DNA of 64,000 nt from assembly GCA_022496185.1 (NCBI GenBank), contig WTXG01000002.1, positions 434,001 through 498,000 on the forward strand, in the 5' to 3' direction. Below the pieces are notes generated by a model. The model was given only the letters and a program-made list of their open reading frames with translations, was not told where the DNA came from and did no database searches. Shown in pieces: positions 36,634 through 50,226 of this stretch. Origin of the DNA: Multifurca ochricompacta. Taxonomy: Eukaryota; Basidiomycota; Agaricomycetes; Russulales; Russulaceae. Every line of letters begins with the position of its first letter. Within the stretch, counting starts at the first letter, position 1. Position numbers and translations under genes: made by a program.

Positions 36634-38840
36634 TCACGTGATAGTAGTGGCACGTTTGAACCATTGGTTCAAGCTCGTTTGTCCAATCCCAGACACCATT
36701 TGTCTTACTTCCTCCTTCTCCACCATACATTTATAACGCACAAACTCTTTCCCTGTGCCTGCAGGAACTGGTGTGACAGTAACGAAGACCTTGGTAGTAA
36801 CTAATTGTTCAAAAGCCTGAACAGCGGGAAGCTTCATGTCAGGCATCCCACTGGAAAAGTACGGGCGAGCGAGCTGCATACCGTCATCAGCACCTCTTTG
36901 CTGCAACGTACCATGCCAACGCTACCGCCGTCAACCTGGACAGGTGCAGATTGAGACGTTCGAGCCTGCCTCTGAAAGGAATCGTGCAACATTTCGAATG
37001 TAACAGACTCATGCCCGGCGGTGCTGGCATGGGCAGATGCGATAAGAAGGCATGCAGCCGGATAAGACATATCTAAGCAGGGGTTTGTGCATCGTTTCAA
37101 TCGATAGATGGTCTAAAACATACCGTTCAGAAACGGGAAAGGCGCTGGGTACCTTTGAGAGGCGACCGCAGCCCTTAATTGCGATGCATTTGGTAAGGGA
37201 TCTGCTGGGGACAAACTTAATACGACGCCTAACTGGGCCTGGGCATTAAAAAAGTGCGTGCTCACTGCCAAACTGAAGACAACGTACCAGAATTCGGATC
37301 AACATTCGGATATCTTTCGTCAAACTATACGTGTCCGAGAGTGCCGCGTGGACAAAGCGGTCGCAAAGGAACTTTTCCACTGCAGCTCTCCAGTAGACCT
37401 CCCATTCGTCATTGGGTGGGTTAAGCTTAACGGTCAAGGCGTTCCTCGCAATCAACATCCAGTCATCCAGCGTACCAGGGCCAGCCGTGCGCAACATTCG
37501 CCCAGAGAAGCGGCTTTTTACACGCTTTTCAAGCAAGTTGATAGTGTCCACCCGAGTCGTGACTCCGACTACAGCGATTCCCTTACTGCCTTTGTCAGCA
37601 CGGCAGCTCTGAACTGTGTCGAGGAGACAGTAGAGCAATGCCTGACGACCATGAATTGCGAAGAGGTCGAACGACTCTAGCACCAGCACTGTAGGCCGGG
37701 CAAGGGTTGGGAGAGCCGAAATCAATGTCGGCAGGTAGGACGGCGGAGGGAGAGGGATGGAAGGGTCAGATGCCCCGGTAGCATTTTGTAACTCATCGTC
37801 GGCGTCCGGTCCCTCTTCGATATCAAATGAACGCCCAGTCTGGTTGGATAGCTGCCTGGCTATCTCACGAAGAGCCAATCTATCATTATGTTGAACTTGA
37901 CCAGATAACCAGATGACAACTGGTTGTGAGGAAAAGGTAGCAAGCGCCTCCTCTAAAAGCTGAGAGGGGAAGGTCGGGTGTTGTCAGCGCTACGGGCTCC
38001 AAAAGTGCAAATACTAACACGAGATTTTCCGCTCCCACGAGGGCCGATAAGAAGACAGCTATTTCCTTCACCACGCTCTAATGTTCCAGCGAGCAGTGCT
38101 TTCAGCTGCTCTAGCGCGACAGCATTCGCAGAGGGCTCCCCACTACTATCTCCCTGGTCAAGGACAGTTGTCTTAGGATAATGTAGCGCATGCAAGATTG
38201 CACGCTTCTGTGCATACAGGCACGAAGGTGGACTTGAAGACGCATCACAGAGAGTGGGTCGTCCCAGTGGCTTAGAAGGTCCTATTCGAGAGGTCGATGG
38301 AATTATCGTAGAAGATATTTCAGATCGCGAAGGCGGCGGATAGACCTTTCGAAAGGCTTTTGAACGGGTGGGCGTCGGCGAAGGACGATCAGTGACCACC
38401 TTAGCAGTAGAATGTTTCGAGGGGCGAGGTGCAGGAGATATTATCTCTACATACACTCGAGGAAGCTGAGGAGTCTTTAATGAAACGGTTTCTGCCCGTT
38501 TCTTTTTGGTGACCTTCCTGCTTCGCTCATCTTCTGAGTTATCATCCACCTGGTCGCTAAGAGAGGTGGCATGCGGGATTTCCGGATGGACATCAAGAAG
38601 AGCTTCAGCTTTGGACCGAGTTAAACGCGTGTCGCTTTGCTTTCTCGTCGGACTTAATAAAGTAGCAGACCCGGCAGAAGTGCTTGGAACAGGGCTCTTG
38701 ATGCTGGATGTTGGTAAGACGTGTGTAGCCTGTGACGGGTTCTTTCGAGATTGTGTCGCCGTAGAGCGCGTGCGTCGCCTGGTTGCGATAGGCTCATCGA
38801 TGATTTGAGTAGTGGACACTTTACGTTTTGTTGCAGGCAT
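36634..38840 (-). CDS. ORC4: origin recognition complex subunit 4
   Basis: Starts MPATKRKVSTTQIIDEP at 38840. A basic/Ser-rich disordered N-terminus of about 200 residues (ATRRRTRSTATQSRKNPSQA) precedes an AAA+ ATPase: QLKALLAGTLERGEGNS, Walker A LIGPRGSGKSR, PVVIWLSGQVQHNDRLALRE, a Walker B-like strand TVLVLESFDLFA, and sensor regions IAVVGVTTRVDTINLLEKRV and SRFSGRMLRT. The C-terminal winged-helix part reads AACLLIASAHAS, VTFEMLHDSFQRQ, AFEQLVTTKVF. Orc4 provides the arginine finger and a DNA-contacting wing in the hexameric ORC that marks replication origins. Walker B has ESFD rather than DE, in line with Orc4 not being the main ATP hydrolyser. Introns are GT-AG. Stop 36634; only about 125 bp from the preceding ATG of the lipase gene. 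Confidence 0.92.
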
Positions 38841-39031
38841 CTCAGATTCTTGGGTGGGGGAGCGAAGTAAGTTAAAACTTATCGTCGCGTCGCGTCGTGT
38901 CACGGGGTCACTCCCACTTTCCACTTCCCACGTGACTTGTAAAATGTAAGCTATCCCGTCGTGTTCGTCGTCAATTATAATTACCGCTTCGCTTCACTCG
39001 CTTTGCCTTGTTTGAAGATCGTTGAGGTTGA
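38841..39031. promoter_or_regulatory. divergent promoter ORC4 / MED20 with CACGTG box
   Basis: About 190 bp between the likely start codons. It contains CACGTG at 38929-38934 and several CGTCG/CGTGTC repeats (38880-38900, 38958-38970) near the ORC4 side. Regulation is inferred only from motif identity. Confidence 0.4.
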
Positions 39032-40069
39032 ATGGGAATCACGGGGTTGTCTTTTCAATCTATTAAGGTCGGCATGCTGACAGACTCTCAGGCTTGCGCG
39101 ATGGACGAATGCGCCTGCCAACGGCCTAAAGCTTATAGATGATAACATACGACAAAATCACAATGTCTGCCCGCTTTCGAAACGTTAGAATAACCACTGA
39201 AGCCCCTGGTCATATTCTCAGGGTCAGATCCGCGGTAAATGGCAGTTGTCGGCTAGATCTTACCGCTCCACATTGGGGGCCATGAACGGCACTGGTTCAT
39301 CCTTGGAGCGCTCAATGTGCTTGCTCACCATGAGCGATAATGTATTTGTCTCGCTGGAAGATCCTTATGCACCGACACGAGCCGATCTTGCTTATCACGC
39401 GAGCCAATCCCAAACGGCAATCGTGGAGCCCACTCACTATCGCAACACCTTCCTGACCTTAAGTCCGCCTGGCGCTCTAGAACAGCTTCTTACTCTTCTC
39501 CGCGCCCGCTGGATATCAACAAGACAGCCAGCTGGGAATCCCACGCAGTACAAGCAGACGGCAGCGCAACTGACTGTTGAGGGAAATGTTTACGCAATAG
39601 GGACTGACTGGATAGTCCGAGCAGGTAATGTCATTTTAGCGGGTGGCTCAGTGAAAGGATTGTTGCTCGAGGTAATAAATGAGACGCGCATCGCGCATAG
39701 ACGTGTTCTCACCCAACCTTGCAGGCTGAGTATCTTCCAGTACCAACGATGAGTGCCCAAGAGTCCGGCGGGTCATCTGAGCTTCTCTCAAGCCTTCTAC
39801 TCTCAGTTTTACCCAACGTGCCGGATGCAAGGACAGAGGCTGTGACGATTAGCGACGACCAATGGGAGGACGTATTGTGGGATCGAGAAGCTGACGAACA
39901 AAGGAACGTGGTGCAGGAAAATGTTGGTAGTACCCAGGAAGATGCTCACTTTGTCTTCCCGGAAGGTGACGCCCCAGGTCATTCGAGAAATGATTGGACT
40001 GGCGTGGATAGAGACCGTAGATCCGCCTACCTCATTATCGGTGCTTTAAGGTCGGATGGACTGATTTAA
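39032..40069 (+). CDS. MED20: Mediator complex subunit 20
   Basis: The well-supported part runs from KWQLSARSYRSTLGAMNGTG (about 39236) through SSLERSMCLLTMSDNVFVSL, PGALEQLLTLLRARW, LTVEGNVYAIGTDWIVRAGN, GGSVKGLLLEAEYLPVP and LLSSLLLSVLPNVP, with one intron (39672-39724). This matches the Med20/Srb2 fold (a TBP-like barrel) and its GTDWIVR and EAEYLP motifs. Med20 forms the Mediator head module with Med18 and Med8. The natural start is probably ATG 39032 (MGITGLSF..., as in other Med20 proteins), but the splicing between 39070 and 39230 could not be resolved in frame; a small indel there is possible. C-terminal region is acidic and disordered. Stop 40067-40069. Confidence 0.85.
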
Positions 40070-40201
40070 TCATATCATGGGTTGGGTCATGTCATCGCCT
40101 TAGTTATATAATAGCAGTTTAATTGGATTGGCACAATCCTTGTGCTGCATCCAGGTCCAGGGACTCCCCTCCCCTGACTATACTCACCTATCACCATCAT
40201 C

Positions 40202-41520
40202 ATGTCGCTCAGCGCAAATGACAGTCCTACAGACATTGTCCCTCCACCGTCCTATCAGTTGTCTCAAGAAGATTTTGATCAGAAGACGTTACACGCAATT
40301 CAACTCTCTTCGTCTACTGCTTACCCGATCATCGACGGAGATGGTTGGCCGATATATAATGCGGCGGCGTTCGAGGCCGTAGCGGAGAGCTTTGAACATT
40401 ACCCACCCGGCTCATCCTCCGCGGGACTCATCGGTGCGGATGCATCCAGGTACGAGAGGCAGACGCGCTCTTCATATGTGAAACTTGCACCTTCAACTCA
40501 TCCCATGAAGGTGCGATCCCCGTTTACCTTCTCTAGGTTTCTCTTTAATTTTTCTTCGTAATTACAGACCAGATCCTCAGAACGCCGCAGAAGAAATGCC
40601 CAACCCGATCGCGAGTTGTTCTCAGAGCCTCGCATCGTGACGCCGCCTCCACCTTTCACTGCAACTGGACCCTCTCTGGATGGCCCACCATTTGAAGAAG
40701 TTGTGCTGTCCTACCATGTACAAGACTCACAAGCAGCTTCACTATTAGAGCCACCTCATCCACCCCCACCCCAGCCTCGATCCCTTCCAGTCTCACGGAC
40801 GACTCAACCGGTTGCACTTGTGCACCCTCCATCACAACGTTTTTCCGACCCCCAAGCCCAGGCTTCTTCTAACCCTTACCCTTCCCGCCGAATAATACCA
40901 GTCCAGTCAGATGCCTCTCCCAGACCCAACCCAGTTTCAACGATTACGCGAGTCGAATTTGACCCTCAAATGGCATATTCGCCGTACGGCGGCATAGGCC
41001 ATCACACGTCTATTCAAGGAGGACCTTCAGCCTTCTACAAGTAAGTCAATCCAGCTCCCCACCACCGTATACTCTTAAATCTGTCTACAGTCACGCTGTC
41101 GCATCGCAGCTTACAACGAACCCTACTATAACCAGCTCAACACAGCCGGGCCATCCTGATAAGTGGGTTGGACGTTCTACTTTCTCAAGTGCCGTCTTAA
41201 ACACATGATACTTTTGCAGTGTATCTTCACCATATTCTTCAGTATATTCACCTACAACATATAGGACGCAACTAGCGACGCCGTCAGTATCGCATTCGAC
41301 ACCCGAAGAGCGGTATACCCCCCACCCACACAGTTTCCGCTTCAGTACACCCGTTCCACCACCACCTCTCGCACAGCAACGTTCGTCGACATCTCTATCC
41401 AGTACTGGGTATGCTCAGCCAGCAAGTGGAACTGGTCGTGGCCCACTTCCGCCTGTGCCATCATCCAACGTGCCTTTATCTCATCCTCGGTGGACCGGAA
41501 GCGATCCACAGCTCGTGTAG
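40202..41520 (+). CDS. Pro/Ser-rich protein with PPPSY motif, unknown function
   Basis: Starts MSLSANDSPTDIVPPPSYQL at 40202. The N-terminus PPPSYQLSQEDFDQKTLHAI resembles a PY-type motif for WW-domain (Rsp5-like) ubiquitin ligases. A globular-looking stretch (YPIIDGDGWPIYNAAAFEAV) is followed by a long Pro/Ser-rich disordered region (EPPHPPPPQPRSLPV, PVPPPPLAQQRSS) ending RWTGSDPQLV at 41518-41520. Introns 40510-40567, 41042-41091 and 41162-41219 (all GT-AG) keep frame. No enzyme motif seen. An adaptor role is speculation. Confidence 0.65.
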
Positions 41521-41580
41521 GACGTTTATGAGGAGCAAGGTTAAAAGTAAAGTTACCAAGTAGTGTCACCTTTTCTGTTC

Positions 41581-41606
41581 TCTCTCTCTCTTTATTTTTT
41601 TTTTTG
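41581..41606. repeat. CT-rich and poly-T tract
   Basis: CTCTCTCTCTCTTTA followed by a run of T, between the Pro-rich gene and the NDR kinase. Pyrimidine tracts are common in fungal core promoters; this one lies about 235 bp before the kinase ATG. Confidence 0.6.
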
Positions 41607-41837
41607 TCACTCTATGATCTGTTCCACCTTGGGTGACGGCGATTTTATGTGCTTCAGTAGCAGTGCAGTGATACTAAGAAAACGGACAATGTAATGTTAG
41701 TGTGTCGCTGGCCGTTGGTCATGGACAACGATGGGATCTCAAGTCGGTAAATCAAATGAATCGAATAATAAGAGAACGTGAAACTCAACGAGAGTAACAC
41801 AGCATAACTCAAACCTGTTGGCTTGTCATCTCATCTC

Positions 41838-43736
<1,899 letters not shown>

Positions 43737-43979
43737 CTTATTCGCCATTGATCTATATCTGTCCTGCAGCTGGTCTGCCGGAAAGGCAGCAGCTTGATTG
43801 CGCCCCGATCTAAGAGTACTGATTATTATCGTTAGTCATGCCTATTTCTAGACAGCACCAGTATACCCAAGTCTCCCTTTACATGTAAGGTTCATAGTCG
43901 AAGAGAATCAGATAAGGGAGGAAATATGGTCATACATCGCAAGGCCTTAAAAAGAGTACATTCGTGAACAATAAATCCA

Positions 43980-46900
43980 TCATTTTGCTAATCGAGCAAC
44001 TAGATTGCCGACTGTCAAACCGTTGTCCGCGGGCGTAACGAGGGGCGCATCTAGAACACAAGCATTAATCAGAAGGTATGTCGCCTCCGCGGGAGCGAAC
44101 GCAAAAAAAAAACAAAGTTCGAGATGGCGACGCACCATTTCCACAAATATGGGCAGTAGTTCAGGTATTTTCTTGAGGTCGGGAGGCTTCAATTCCTCAG
44201 AGACCTGCTTCTTCGGCCTTGTCGGCGTCTGGAGCAGGTTTTGGTTCGCCGTCGGATGCCGCTTCTGCGTGGGACCTTCGGGAGGGGGTGGAGGCGGTGC
44301 CGGCTGCGACGAAGATGTAGGAGATAGAGACGGAGGTGATGGCGGAGGTGGTAGTGGTTTCGATCGTCCCGCGAGCGGCGCGGCGGATCGAGACTGCGTG
44401 AAGGCCTGTGGTAACGCTGGAACGGGGGGAGGGGGAGGCGCATCTGCAGTGTTCGACGAGGGCTGGCGCACGGATCCGAACGTCATCGAACGCGACTTAC
44501 GCAACGATAGCGACAGTCTGCGTAGACGAGGTCCGGTAGAGGTGGGAGATGTCACGGACGGAGCAGGGGAGGGCGATGGCGATATAGTAGAGGGTGCCAG
44601 TACCAACCTCGCTGGTTGTGAGGCTGGTTTTAAGGCTGGTTTTGAGGGAAAACGCTGCAGCACTGGTGGCGGGGGTGTGTTCGGAATTAGAGACACGCGC
44701 GATCGAGTGAGAGGGGGTGGACTTCCGCCGCTCGCGTCAGACCCAGTCTCGCTGTCGTCCGTCACGGATTCATACTCGCTGCTTGACTCATAACTGTCAT
44801 CCAATTCCTCCTCTTCTTCAGCCGCCATGTCCAGGACGTCTCCTTTCACGAGGTCGCCGAAGCTGATATTATGCGCTAACCCGTTTACAATTTCCCGCGT
44901 CGTTTCGTCTTCGCCATTAACATTCGCGCTGCCGGCCCGTCCAAAGCGACGGCGCAACCTGCTCTCGTAGGCAACCTTCAGCTTGTAGTGGTGGAGTGCC
45001 ACTTCGTCTATTTCGCTCATAATCGCACTTCGTTCGCTGCCGGCATGCGGAAGGAGAAATTCGAGACTGATGGGTTCACCAAGACCATCCCGGACGACGT
45101 CAAGAAAAAGCTCGATCCAGCGCATAAGCCCAGAAAATAGGCCCTCCCCTTTGGAATGAACCTTGTGTACGAAATAATAGAAGGATTGTTCATGTCGCTG
45201 GATCAGGTCAATAAATATTTGGACAGTCTGCTGGGGGTTTTCTTGGCTGACTAACATAAAGGTTCGTCAACTGAACCAGAGAATGACAACTTTAATGTTA
45301 CATACGCTCTTCGCTGGCCTCGACGGTCCTGATAAGATCGTTGATGAAGTTCTGGAGATCGCCAATAGAATCCGCGATGCTTGCAGCCCTGTAAACCTGC
45401 GCTAGTGGCGAGTAAAATATCGTTATGATATCTTTCATTAGGTCTGCGGTTGTGCCCTTGAATTAAGCGAGTCCGCCTTCAGCCAATTTATAGACCGGGG
45501 TGTCCGTGCCTACCTCGAAAATTAGAGATATGAGTTGCTCTTTGCCCCGCAGCCGTGAGTATAGCTTGGCCAAGACAGTTAAATCTTCAAAAAGCCACGC
45601 ATCCTCATTCTGTGGGCCATCGTCATCATCCGAGTCAGCCAGTGACTCGCAATACTTCAGGTATTCTTGATGTGCTCGATGCGATCGAACGACCCTTTGC
45701 ATCTGTGCACGTGAAAGTGTCGGTTCTTCTCCTGAGCGTAGGACTGCAGCGAGAACGTGTATGCTTTCCTCAGCTGTGATGAATAGATTAAACACTAATG
45801 TAGGTCGATAACCAGGAACAATAATACCTGCGTCAGTTTTGTATATAGCCTGTATTTCTCTGGGCGCGTATGCAAACTGGCGGACTTTCTCGCAAATGGC
45901 AGGGTCGTCGACTGTATCCTTCACAGCCTCGATGTCCTCTTCGAGGGATTTCACCTCTTCGTTAAGTGAGCTCGTGAACATACTACGCACTATTAATGAC
46001 TCAGCCCGAAGAATAGTTGACGGACGCACCGCTGAAGTAAGCTTCGACCACCGAACGGTTGAGCCAGGAACAGGTCAAGAATACCTACGGGTAAAATAGA
46101 CTCACTACCAAGATGGGGAGAGGGAAGTGAAAAGGGCGCACTTCGGATCATAGCGACGGGATTACTAATTTTCAATGCGGCTTTGAGCATAAAGTAAGGC
46201 ATGAATCCATGTATGCGCTTTAGTCCTGCAAGTGATTCGGACGCGTCATCCGCTGCGATAAAGTGGTGAAAAACGGTCGAAGCCAGTCTTAAATAAGACA
46301 TAAGTGGGAAATCGTCTTGTCAACGGTAAGTCACCAACGATATTCTCCCCCACTCAATAACAGCCTGAAAATCGGGTGGAAGGTTGCGCACATTGTCGAT
46401 TGTCTTTATGACCGAAAACATACGAGTCAGACCATCTGCCGCGCAGTTAGACCTACTGTCGAAACACTGTGGGAAATCGCACTGACCTTTGCCAAGGAGA
46501 TCGCCTTTTACACTTTTGACCAGGCCACGCAGTGAATCAACTCTCGCAGAAACTTCCCGGGAAAATTGCTTGCGACCTTCATCCCGCGTACTATCCGCTT
46601 CTTCACGACGCCGAGCATCTTCGAGCTCCTCATCAGACAAGGTGGTGGGGTCCGAGAGCAGGAAAGACTTTATGACAGGAGATGATGCAATAGTTTCTGA
46701 AGATATCAACGTGTGGAGATAAGCCCTCAACGTCAGCCGATTCTTTTCTCGAGCTAGGCGGAGGGAAGGAGTAGTAGTCGTCGTAGGGGAACGTGGCGGA
46801 TAGCTATCGCTACCAGATGGAGGTAGCTCAAAGGGGCTGGTGTGCCGCTGACTGTAGGACTAACAGGTGGTCGAGAGCTGACGTAGGTACGATCTTTTGC

Positions 46901-47774
46901 CGGAGGTGGTCGGATGTCTTCGTCGGGGTGCGCTTTGCGGAGCTTGGTTGGGCTATGAGCTTGAAAGGGGGCGATGGAGAAGTACGAGGCCATACCTCGT
47001 CATATAATGTCCTAAAATCACCGTATCTGCGAGAGACGTGCACGTCTTTGCAATGTGAGCGCCTGGTACGAATAATAAACTCCTGCAGGCACACACGCTC
47101 TCAGAGCGGAAGAGGACGTGCAAGTCATGCAAGCGCACCTCGTGAAGTTTGCTCCTGACACGCCCCCTGTCAACTACGGTTCTCACGCAGACTATGTTTA
47201 CCTCGAAAATGTCCTTATTCTTCATCAATTTGGCGCGACGCCTGCGCGCTATCTTCTCTAGCTTGTCTAGGTCTGATTGATTTAATCGCACGGTCTGTTC
47301 TTGCTCAACAATTTTTGTAGCGTAATTAACGAATAAGGCGAAGCTACGCTCGGCCTTGGCAACAAGTTTAGCGGTTTCTGCTGAATCCGTTGATTCATCA
47401 CCGAGGATGGAGGTGGAATTAAGGTTCCGCGAAAGAAGGGAGGAAATAAACGGCTGCACTTTGGCGGGGAAGAAATCCTTAGGAGCGGAGACTAGGAAGG
47501 GGAAAGTCAAAACGTATTGACAAAAGAGATATCGCAGGAAGGGCAAGTCGATGATGGGAGCGTCCTTTGGTGGTGGAGAGAAAGGGGGACCAAGATATGA
47601 TAGAGTAGATGCGTTTGGATTGCCTGATGTGGATGTGATGGCTTGTATTTCTCGAGCAAGTTGAAGCTGAATAAGAGATTTTTTAAGATAGTGAGCCCTG
47701 ATTGGAGTGAGGTTGAGTTGGTCATGGTGAACGGGGATAGAAGAAGGAGGAGAATGATTAGGGAGAGGGTCCAT
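43980..47774 (-). CDS. PXB-PX-DUF3818 lipid-binding protein (Ypr097w/LEC1-like)
   Basis: Starts MDPLPNHSPPSSIPVHHDQL at 47774. N-terminal PX-associated helical domain (TPIRAHYLKKSLIQLQLARE, FLRYLFCQYVLTFPFLVSAP), a split PX domain (SRRYGDFRTLYDE with the basic RRY..F phosphoinositide motif), then a large DUF3818 region: EKNRLTLRAYLHTLISSE, ADDASESLAGLKRIHGFMPY, SLEEDIEAVKDTVDDPAICE, ETVRIFIDLIQRHEQSFYYF-like. The C-terminal third is acidic then Pro-rich (SNTADAPPPPPVPALPQ, SQPAPPPPPPEGPTQ) and ends GLTVGNLVARLAK. Yeast Ypr097w was renamed Lec1 and linked to ergosterol and lipid droplets; the same architecture supports orthology. Many short GT-AG introns; some exon joins in 45250-46760 are approximate. 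Confidence 0.82.
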
Positions 47775-47781
47775 TTCTATG

Positions 47782-47860
47782 TGCAAGTTACAAGCAAGTT
47801 ACAAGTTTTACAAGTTACAAGCGCAAGTGCAAGTGCAAGTGCAAGTGATGTGATGTGATG
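47782..47860. repeat. GCAAGT/ACAAGTT and GATGT tandem repeats
   Basis: CAAGTTACAAGCAAGTTACAAG blocks followed by four GCAAGT units (47823-47846) and three GATGT-type units (47847-47860), directly upstream of the LEC1-like ATG, thus in its 5' UTR or promoter. Confidence 0.8.
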
Positions 47861-47943
47861 TATATGCGCATATACGCAACAAATCAATTAATTATTATCA
47901 ACGGACGGAAACATCGGACCGATTAACCGGTAGTAGTACATCA

Positions 47944-48055
47944 TACACACACATACACACATACATACATACATACATACATATGTATACACACTCATGA
48001 TGGTGTGGATGTGGATGATAGTCACTATGGCTATGGCTATGGCTATGGCTATGGC
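47944..48055. repeat. ACAC/ACAT microsatellite and TATGGC minisatellite
   Basis: ACACAC and ACAT units at about 47944-47986, then five perfect TATGGC hexamers at 48026-48055. The hexamers end 8 bp from the stop codon of the adjacent minus-strand gene, inside its likely 3' UTR. Confidence 0.85.
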
Positions 48056-48062
48056 TATGCAG

Positions 48063-48565
48063 CTATGGCACATACACTCTTTCTCCTCCAAACGTTCTGC
48101 CGTTCTCGTCTAAAAGCTTCTTCAATCGAACCGCGACCTTTCTTACACCTCTCGGCACTCTTCCAAACCTCGCCAATTTCCCGCCACTGTCCAGCACTCT
48201 GAACACGCTTTGGATGCGGCATTCACCGTTTCCAATTCTAGTTCTCCACGCGCGTGTAGCGCCGTGAGGACATCTACCAGCTGATTAAGCCCTGCTCCCC
48301 ATGAGATAATCCCACTGGTAGGGTTCATCGTCGTGTCCGATACTAGGTATGAAGATGAAAGTCCTAGACACTGCCGGAGCGCACTTTGGTCAATTGTTGA
48401 CGACTTTCTCTTCATCGTGCTTAACACTTCGAGCACGTATGTTTCATAGTCTGTCGGTTGTCTCGGCTGTACCTGCGATGGCTATTTCACGTCACTTTTG
48501 AATAATAATAATAACAACTTTATTGTTTTTGTTTTTTTTTTTGTTGCAATCTGACTAACCTCCAT
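48063..48565 (-). CDS. small conserved-looking protein of unknown function, 1-nt frameshift
   Basis: Two exons: a 6-nt coding start (ATG GAG, 48565-48560) spliced by an A/T-rich intron to PSQVQPRQPTDYETYVLEVL, then MKRKSSTIDQSALRQCLGLS, TTMNPTSGIISWGAGLNQLV, DVLTALHARGELELETVNAA, SKACSECWTVAGNWRGLEEC. The frame then breaks at about 48146-48150 (CGAGAGGTGTAAG); adding one G would continue as GVRKVAVRLKKLLDENGRTF to the stop 48063-48065 at GGERVYVP. Mostly helical, about 135 residues, one SxCSECW cluster. I recall similar small proteins in agaricomycetes but cannot give a function. Confidence 0.7.
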
Positions 48566-49191
48566 GATAATAATAATAATACGCGTGTTCGAGTGGTTGT
48601 CTGTCTGTTTTTTTTTTTGATGTCTTGTTATTGTTATCGTTATTGTACAGAATGAACACTAGACGAAGACTTTGTGAGGATTCTTACTGTCGCTCTCTAT
48701 GGATTTTCAGTCAAGTTATACTTGGTTGTATGTATCGTGACGTCGGCTGCCGCGTTTCGATTCAAGCCCTTCATCGGATCGCGTCGAAGCTGGGTGTTGA
48801 GCGGAAGCTGAAGAGCTCCTGCTTCTGTATGAAGCGTGGACTCAAGACGACGCGTGCAAAAGTGAGCTCGGAGCGCTAAAGAATGAAGAGAGCACACGCC
48901 AAGTTAATTTACAGCTTAAATTACGAAAGTTGAAGGTTCATCTTCATCTTCATCTCCATCTCCATCTCCATCTCCATCTTCATCACCCATCGGCATCGGT
49001 TATCGGTTATCGGAATCGGCCGGGTCGGAACTGACAAACGCCCGTCCCGTCCCGTTTCCGTCTCCGTCTCCGTCTCATAGGCAACTCGCGCCGCCACGGG
49101 AGTAAAAAACACGTGTGATCATCGAGCCACGACGACGAAGCAGGTGTGACAGGTGTTCATCCAACCCCCTCACTTCTGAAAATAAAAATGC
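48566..49191. repeat. intergenic region with hexamer minisatellites
   Basis: The 626 bp between divergent genes. It holds an ATAATA/T-rich stretch next to the small gene's ATG, an ATCTTC/ATCTCC array (about 48939-48984), a TATCGG pair (49000-49012), a CCGTCT array (about 49056-49076) and CACGTG at 49110-49115. Open frames in the middle (48625-48879) have no recognisable features. Confidence 0.6.
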
Positions 49192-50226
49192 ATGTCAGCC
49201 TTAGATGAAAAGGGTGCTCCACAGTGCATCTTTTTCGATCTTGTACGCATACGCAAGTCCTGAAGATCTTTATTTACCTTTCTTCATCATATCCTACCTT
49301 CAGGGATGCTTTCTTCCAAGATTCATACACAAGCGGGGTTTTGTCGTCTGGATTTAATAGGCTGCCCATCGCACCAATGGTGCCCATTGTAGGATGCTCC
49401 TCTCGCTTGTAGGGCCTCCATCCTGAGTCTGAGCCTACGTAGCAGGGTAAAGTCCCACCGTGTCTTCACAGTTGAGCAGCCGCGTGGCAACTCGTTTATC
49501 GCCTTACAAGTCTCTTCCTATCCTCTCGCCACCAAGTAGTGAACCGGCTACTTTACCCATCCCCTCCACCATCTGACCCTTCCCCATCCGATCGTTTGGT
49601 TGCATATATATTGCGAGCTCAGAAATCGTTCTGGAGCGCTGAGCAACGTCATCGCGTCGAAGAATGGATGAACAAAGATTCCGAGGAAGCCATCTTTTGG
49701 GGGGATGAGAAGTATAATTACTTCTACATCGCAAGTCTCGCTCCGCACCCAGACCTGCAGGGTAATGGGTCCGGCCGCGCTCTTGTCAATCTAATGTGTG
49801 CATTAGTATGTTGGACCCCTCCTGGCGTTCACTTACCTAATTTGATAATTTAGCAGGCGGGCATTCAAGTAGCTCCCATCTGGCTGTTCTCCAGCAATAT
49901 AAACTATACAACGTCCCATAATCCTTTTGGGTTCGAAACGGTGGCCAACGTTGTACTCGATGATGACTCTCTCACCTGGCATGCTGACCCTGTCGTCGTA
50001 CCACTTGTACGCCACGCGTTCCTCATGTTATTGGCTAATAACACACGAGCAGATGGTGCGCCCTGCGAAGGATAAGGGTTCCGTGGTCGGGGTTTGGTCT
50101 TACAGACGGAAATGGTCATGTTCACGGAAGTGTATAAATATCAACTCAGCCTGTGTACGAGTTGAATCGTGTCGTGAACCGGCCGGAAAAAAAAGTCCAA
50201 GCCCACACAAGACATATCCAAGTTGA
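49192..50226 (+). CDS. GNAT-type N-acetyltransferase-like gene, model incomplete
   Basis: Recognisable pieces: an N-terminal RDAFFQDSYTSGVLSSGFNR-like segment, RVFTVEQPRGNSFIAL, SPSDRLVAYILRAQKSFWSA, the acetyl-CoA core YFYIASLAPHPDLQGNGSGR with the Q/RxxGxG/A loop as QGNGSGRAL, then AGIQVAPIWLFSSNINYTTS, NPFGFETVANVVLDDDSLTW and VVVPLMVR. This is the order seen in fungal GNAT proteins that acetylate small molecules or proteins; the substrate cannot be told. The exon joins at 49400-49560 are unresolved, with stop codons between blocks, so the locus may be degraded or carry indels. The start at 49192 is a guess. A 45-residue tail after VPLMVRPAKDKG to the stop 50224-50226 is not family-like. 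Confidence 0.55.

Noticed and set aside
44005..44793. Plus-strand Gly/Asp/Arg-rich ORF of 262 codons
   Set aside because: Shadow of the proline- and acid-rich C-terminus of the LEC1-like gene on the minus strand.
47944..48055. Possible CRISPR-like or other functional repeat array
   Set aside because: Units are short microsatellites without unique spacers, and the genome is eukaryotic.
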